Part shown: positions 7,938 to 10,605 of the stretch, piece after piece
How positions within the stretch are numbered: the first letter of the stretch is position 1
Layout: the number at the start of each line of letters is the position of its first letter
Origin: a candidate division LCP-89 bacterium
GTDB taxonomy: Bacteria > Electryoneota > B3-LCP
Assembly (NCBI GenBank): GCA_025774735.1
Contig: JALGZU010000068.1
Coordinates: 1 to 10,605, forward strand
Length of the DNA: 10,605 nucleotides
Direction: 5' to 3'
Notes under the pieces: model-generated
The model's database searches: none
The model's input: only the letters and a program-made list of their open reading frames with translations
What the model was told of the DNA's origin: nothing
Translations under genes and position numbers: made by a program

Positions 7938-8567
7938 TTAAGGCGGGCTGATCTGAGGAAAGAGAGGCCCGACGGCGGTTTGAACCTGTTCCCAGACATC
8001 CTCCACCGTCCCGGCCGCATCGATACGGACGATGTCGGAGTCCCCGAGAGAGAGAAACACCTGGCGGACGCGTTTCAGATAATCCAGCTTTTCGAACAGG
8101 TTCGGGATTTCCCCCCGATTTTTTTTGATCCGTTCCAGGGCGGTTTCGGGATCGAGGTCGAAGAGGAGCACGAGGTCAGGCCGGGGGGCGAAAGCTTCGT
8201 TTTTGCGGCGGATCTCATCGGCATCCAGGCCGCGGGCGCCCTGGTAGGCGATGGTGGAATAGTAGTAGCGGTCCTGGAGAATCGTTTTATCCGCCCTGAG
8301 GGCGGGGAGGATATTGTTCTCGACGTTCCAGCGCCGGTCTTGCAGAAAGAGTTCAGCTTCTTCTTCCGGAGTGACCCGGCCGCTAGAGGCCGATTCCCGC
8401 AACCGCAGCCCGGCAGGACTTGAAGTGGGTTCGCGGTTCGTCATGACCGTGATGTTGTGCTGTTTCAACCAGAGGGCGACTCGCTCCAGTTGAGACGTTT
8501 TCCCCGAACCATCAATACCCTCGAAAACGATGAACTTGCCCTTGAATCTGGTGCCCTTTTGGTGCAC
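7938..8567 (-). CDS. tmk: Thymidylate kinase (dTMP kinase), REPT-type subgroup
   Basis: Cytosolic P-loop kinase that phosphorylates dTMP to dTDP with ATP, an essential step of dTTP synthesis. In 209 residues, normal for the family, it carries the P-loop GIDGSGKT (17-24), the nucleotide-site segment NREPTSSPAG (44-53), LFLQDRRWNVENNILPAL (73-90), the DRY motif at 99-101, followed by STIAYQG, and a lid region around 148-170. Instead of the classic TREPGGT it has REPTSSP, and the lid lacks the usual DRFE (NLFE here); both point to a divergent branch of the dTMP kinases, so substrate is inferred. The start is a GTG at 8565-8567 preceded by GAGAGG and by a good promoter. A longer frame reaching 8777 would run into the divergent nucleotidase gene and past that promoter, so it is rejected. 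It converges with the propeller gene, leaving 7 bases between stops. Confidence 0.92.
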   Translation of the reverse strand: MHQKGTRFKGKFIVFEGIDGSGKTSQLERVALWLKQHNITVMTNREPTSSPAGLRLRESASSGRVTPEEEAELFLQDRRWNVENNILPALRADKTILQDRYYYSTIAYQGARGLDADEIRRKNEAFAPRPDLVLLFDLDPETALERIKKNRGEIPNLFEKLDYLKRVRQVFLSLGDSDIVRIDAAGTVEDVWEQVQTAVGPLFPQISPP

Positions 8568-8573
8568 AACCAG

Positions 8574-8579
8574 CCTCTC
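8574..8579 (-). promoter_or_regulatory. Ribosome binding site of tmk
   Basis: GAGAGG on the minus strand lies 6 bases upstream of the GTG at 8567, an ideal position. With no in-frame ATG between here and the P-loop, this decides the GTG start. Confidence 0.65.
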
Positions 8580-8583
8580 ACGC

Positions 8584-8614
8584 TTGATAAATTCCTTTAG
8601 ATCGAAAATATAGG
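8584..8614 (+). promoter_or_regulatory. Weak candidate promoter for the 5'-nucleotidase gene, overlapping the tmk promoter
   Basis: TTGATA at 8584-8589 (5 of 6) and TATAGG at 8609-8614 (4 of 6) are 19 bases apart, longer than ideal. The -10 element sits on the same bases as the tmk -10 on the other strand. The leader before the nucleotidase ATG would be about 55 bases. The weak spacing keeps confidence low. Confidence 0.22.
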
Positions 8615-8635
8615 GCGGCTCTACAACAATCGCAA
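8607..8635 (-). promoter_or_regulatory. Candidate sigma70-type promoter for tmk
   Basis: On the minus strand, TTGCGA (8635-8630, 4 of 6 to the -35 consensus) is followed after exactly 17 bases by TATATT (8612-8607, 5 of 6 to the -10 consensus). Transcription would begin near 8600, giving a leader of about 33 bases that contains the tmk ribosome site. Recognised by eye; not tested. Confidence 0.5.
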
Positions 8636-8676
8636 GCCGTAAATGTCCCTTTCGCCATTTCAACGGTAGCCATATA

Positions 8677-10173
8677 ATGCAGAAGCGGAGATTTCTATCT
8701 GTTTTATTATTAATCTGGGGGTGTTTGAATTTCTGCTGCGGTTGCACGAAAACTTCACCCCCTCTCGAGATCGTCATTTTCCACTGGAACGATTTTCACG
8801 CTCAGAATCGGCCGTTTAAGACGACTTTAGAGGAGTATGAGATCTCGGTGGGAGGGGCGGCGTACCTGGCCGGTCTCCTGGACTCTCTGCGTTCGGTCTA
8901 CGCGAATAGCTTGGCGCTCCACGCCGGGGATGAATTCACCGGATCGGCGATCTGTGCTATTACAAAGGGGCGCTCGCAGATCGAGATTCTCAATCTGATC
9001 AAACCGGATGCATTCTGCCTGGGCAACCACGAGTTTGATTACGGCTGGGAGAATTTGCGCGGACTACTGGGGGCGGCGGAGTTTCCAGCGCTATGCTGCA
9101 ATGTGTTCGATTCGGTCAGTAATGCACCTATCGCATTACCGAGTATGATCGCTCAGATTGGGGGTGTTACGGTCGGGATTATCGGGGTGGCGCCGCGTTT
9201 TTTGGAGGGCAGCGTCATCAAGGGGGCTCTAGAGGGGCTGCGGGTGGCAGATCCTGTCCCCATTGTGAGCGAGTTGCTCGATGATCTCAAAGAAAATACA
9301 GACATCCAGGTGGCTTTGACGCATCAGGGATTGCGAGAGGATATGAGACTGGCGAGATCGTGTCCGGAATTGGATCTGATCGTCGGGGGACACAGTCACG
9401 ACCGGACCTTCGATCCTTTGGTTGAAAACGGTGTGCCAATCATTCAGGCCGGAGCGAAGGGGCGTTACCTGGGTTTTTTCCGGGCTTACGTCGACACCGC
9501 GGCTGACCGGATTATCAGGTATACGGGGAGTTTGATATCTGTTTACGCCGACTCGATCCGGCCACGAGACGACATTGCCGAGCTGGTCGAACTGCAAGAA
9601 CGTGACATCGCTATGGAGTTGGACCGGGTCGTCGGGGAACTTGCCGAGCCCTGGGTGCGGGTTCGCGACGGCGAGAGCAACGTGGGCAACTGGACGACCG
9701 ACGTCATGGCTGACCTGACCGGGTACGACGTCGCCTTTATCAATTCCGGCGGCATGCGGAAGGATATTCCGGCCGGACCGGTGACCGTGCGGGACCTCTG
9801 GGAGCTGCACCCCTTCGGTGACGAACTGATCGGATTTGAGTTGAGTGGCGAGGAGTTGGCGAGGGCTGTCAGCCATCAGGTCAAGACTATGGGTGATCTA
9901 CTCCAGGTCGGCGGGCTGCGCTACCGAGCCAAGGGGGGAACAGGTGAGATCATCGAATTGCAGGTGCGCGGTAAACCGGTTGATCCGCAGCAGAGTTACC
10001 GTGTCGTGACCAATGAATATGTTGTCGGGCATGCAGACCGGTATTTCGGCTTCGGTCTTGCTGATCGGGAGATCACTGAACTGGGCTGGATCGACCGTGA
10101 ACTGGTACAGGAGGCGTTCCAAAGGCAGGGCAGGGTAAGTTCGCACAAAGATGGCAGGATACTATTAAAATAA
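8677..10173 (+). CDS. 5'-nucleotidase / UshA-family metallophosphoesterase lipoprotein
   Basis: Predicted envelope enzyme that removes 5'-phosphates from nucleotides or related phosphoesters with a two-metal centre. Of 498 residues, the first 23 look like a lipoprotein signal: MQKRRFLSVLLLIWG then a cysteine-rich CCGC, with Cys23 the likely lipidated residue although the box is imperfect. The metallophosphoesterase domain (about 30-290) holds all expected metal ligands: Asp39 and His41 in FHWNDFHA, Asp85 in LHAGDEFTGS, Asn117-His118 in LGNHEFDYG, His216 in LTHQG, and His239 and His241 in GGHSHDRTF. The C-terminal substrate domain (about 315-480) shows NVGNWTTDVM, INSGGMRKDIPAGPVT, the PFGDEL turn and LQVGGLRYR. 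The layout matches UshA and YfkN-type enzymes; the exact substrate cannot be read. No ribosome site is visible before the ATG at 8677. It is divergent from tmk and converges with the next gene, 17 bases apart. Confidence 0.93.
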   Translation: MQKRRFLSVLLLIWGCLNFCCGCTKTSPPLEIVIFHWNDFHAQNRPFKTTLEEYEISVGGAAYLAGLLDSLRSVYANSLALHAGDEFTGSAICAITKGRSQIEILNLIKPDAFCLGNHEFDYGWENLRGLLGAAEFPALCCNVFDSVSNAPIALPSMIAQIGGVTVGIIGVAPRFLEGSVIKGALEGLRVADPVPIVSELLDDLKENTDIQVALTHQGLREDMRLARSCPELDLIVGGHSHDRTFDPLVENGVPIIQAGAKGRYLGFFRAYVDTAADRIIRYTGSLISVYADSIRPRDDIAELVELQERDIAMELDRVVGELAEPWVRVRDGESNVGNWTTDVMADLTGYDVAFINSGGMRKDIPAGPVTVRDLWELHPFGDELIGFELSGEELARAVSHQVKTMGDLLQVGGLRYRAKGGTGEIIELQVRGKPVDPQQSYRVVTNEYVVGHADRYFGFGLADREITELGWIDRELVQEAFQRQGRVSSHKDGRILLK

Positions 10174-10190
10174 GCACCGATACATTTTAA

Positions 10191-10605
10191 TTAGTTAAAC
10201 CGAAATCCCACTTCCCACTCCCAGGAGTCTTCCTCTTCCGTAGCGATCCAGGCTCCCCGACCCCAGAAGTATAAGCCCACCAACAGTTCAACGTTCCCTT
10301 TCAACTCAAAACAGTTCGTTTTAACGAGATTGCCGCCCAGGAAAGGCGCATCGTCGGGACCATCGTGTTCGTGGGGCACGAGGATATCGCCGCCGGCGTT
10401 GTAGGTATCCGTGTTTTGACCGTGCCGGAGTCCCGTCCAGCTTGCCTCGACCAGCACGCGCCGGTGGGGCCGGTAGCGCAGATCGAAGAAGAGGGTTTCC
10501 GAATTGGGAGGGTGACGGTAACCCAGCGGCGAAGTCCAGTGAGTGTAGACGTTCACCGGGTACTGATGGGTGTAGACGAAAGGTCTGAGCCGGGCCATTT
10601 CGACG
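10191..10605 (-). CDS. Outer-membrane beta-barrel protein, possibly Wzi-like, C-terminal fragment
   Basis: The minus-strand frame is open to the right edge (codons for Val and Glu precede the Met at 10598), so this is the last 137 or so residues of a longer gene. Alternating strands such as ETLFFDLRYRPHRRVLVEASW and NVELLVGLYFWGRGAW, separated by polar turns, end in WEWEVGFRFN, close to the aromatic-ended C-terminal strand typical of barrels folded into the outer membrane. The stretch YTHWTSPLGYRHPPNSE followed by HGQNTDTYNAGGDILVP resembles the end of capsule-assembly Wzi-like barrels of FCB bacteria, from memory of the family and not from a search. It may instead be an unassigned barrel. 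No role can be given without the upstream part. Confidence 0.6.
   Translation of the reverse strand, partial: VEMARLRPFVYTHQYPVNVYTHWTSPLGYRHPPNSETLFFDLRYRPHRRVLVEASWTGLRHGQNTDTYNAGGDILVPHEHDGPDDAPFLGGNLVKTNCFELKGNVELLVGLYFWGRGAWIATEEEDSWEWEVGFRFN

Noticed and set aside
7928..7940. Possible shared terminator between the propeller gene and tmk
   Set aside because: Only 7 bases separate the stops and no GC-rich hairpin with a U tract is visible.
7980..8423. Plus-strand open frame of 147 codons opposite tmk
   Set aside because: Mirror of tmk coding sequence; no ribosome site and no family signature, whereas the minus strand encodes P-loop and DRY motifs.
8568..8777. Upstream extension of the tmk frame to an ATG at 8777
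   Set aside because: It would overlap the divergent nucleotidase start and lie upstream of the tmk promoter, and the added residues do not belong to the family. The GTG at 8567 has a well-placed GAGAGG.
9229..9876. Minus-strand open frame of 215 codons within the nucleotidase gene
   Set aside because: Antisense to conserved metal-site and substrate-domain motifs; no recognisable protein features.
10186..10199. Inverted repeat TTTAA-TTAG-TTAAA between the nucleotidase and the barrel gene
   Set aside because: Considered as a Rex operator or terminator. It lies at the 3' ends of two convergent genes, lacks the TTGT/ACAA ends of Rex sites, and has no GC stem.

Overview
This 10.6 kb window looks like chromosomal DNA, fairly GC-rich, from an uncultured or little-studied bacterium of the broad FCB assemblage (Fibrobacterota/Chlorobiota/Bacteroidota and nearby candidate phyla such as Marinimicrobia, KSB1, Zixibacteria or Latescibacterota). 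The clues are a secreted beta-propeller protein ending in a PNPFNP-type C-terminal sorting domain (type IX secretion style), a GyrA with the box variant QGRGGKG, and a Wzi-like outer-membrane barrel end. The phylum is an inference; no rRNA or other decisive marker is present.

Layout. Positions 2-355 (+): 3' end of a dimethylargininase/arginine-deiminase-superfamily gene. Positions 356-437: AT-rich gap. Positions 438-2993 (+): gyrA, complete, with an unusual GEN-repeat acidic tail. Positions 3017-4909 (+): soluble hybrid of three PAS domains and a histidine kinase, 23 bases after gyrA. Positions 4910-5079: 170-base gap with no gene I can support. Positions 5080-5742 (+): rex, the NADH/NAD+-sensing repressor. 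Positions 5747-7930 (+): secreted 14-repeat LVIVD-type propeller protein, starting 4 bases after rex stops. Positions 7938-8567 (-): thymidylate kinase, convergent with the propeller gene and 7 bases from it. Positions 8568-8676: divergent promoter region. Positions 8677-10173 (+): 5'-nucleotidase/UshA-type lipoprotein. Positions 10191-10605 (-): 3' end of an outer-membrane barrel gene that runs off the window.

How the genes relate. gyrA and the kinase may be co-transcribed, as may rex and the propeller gene; the second pair would place a surface-exported protein under, or beside, redox control. tmk and the nucleotidase are divergent from a shared 109-base region and act on nucleotides in opposite senses: cytoplasmic phosphorylation of dTMP against envelope dephosphorylation of nucleotides. 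No response regulator accompanies the kinase and no type IX secretion machinery is in the window.

I see no CRISPR array, tRNA, rRNA, transposase, phage gene or clear defence system. Most of the window is housekeeping. The parts most worth a second look are the regular 14-repeat propeller coupled to rex, the GyrA tail with a possible sliding-clamp-binding end, and the atypical H-box of the kinase.
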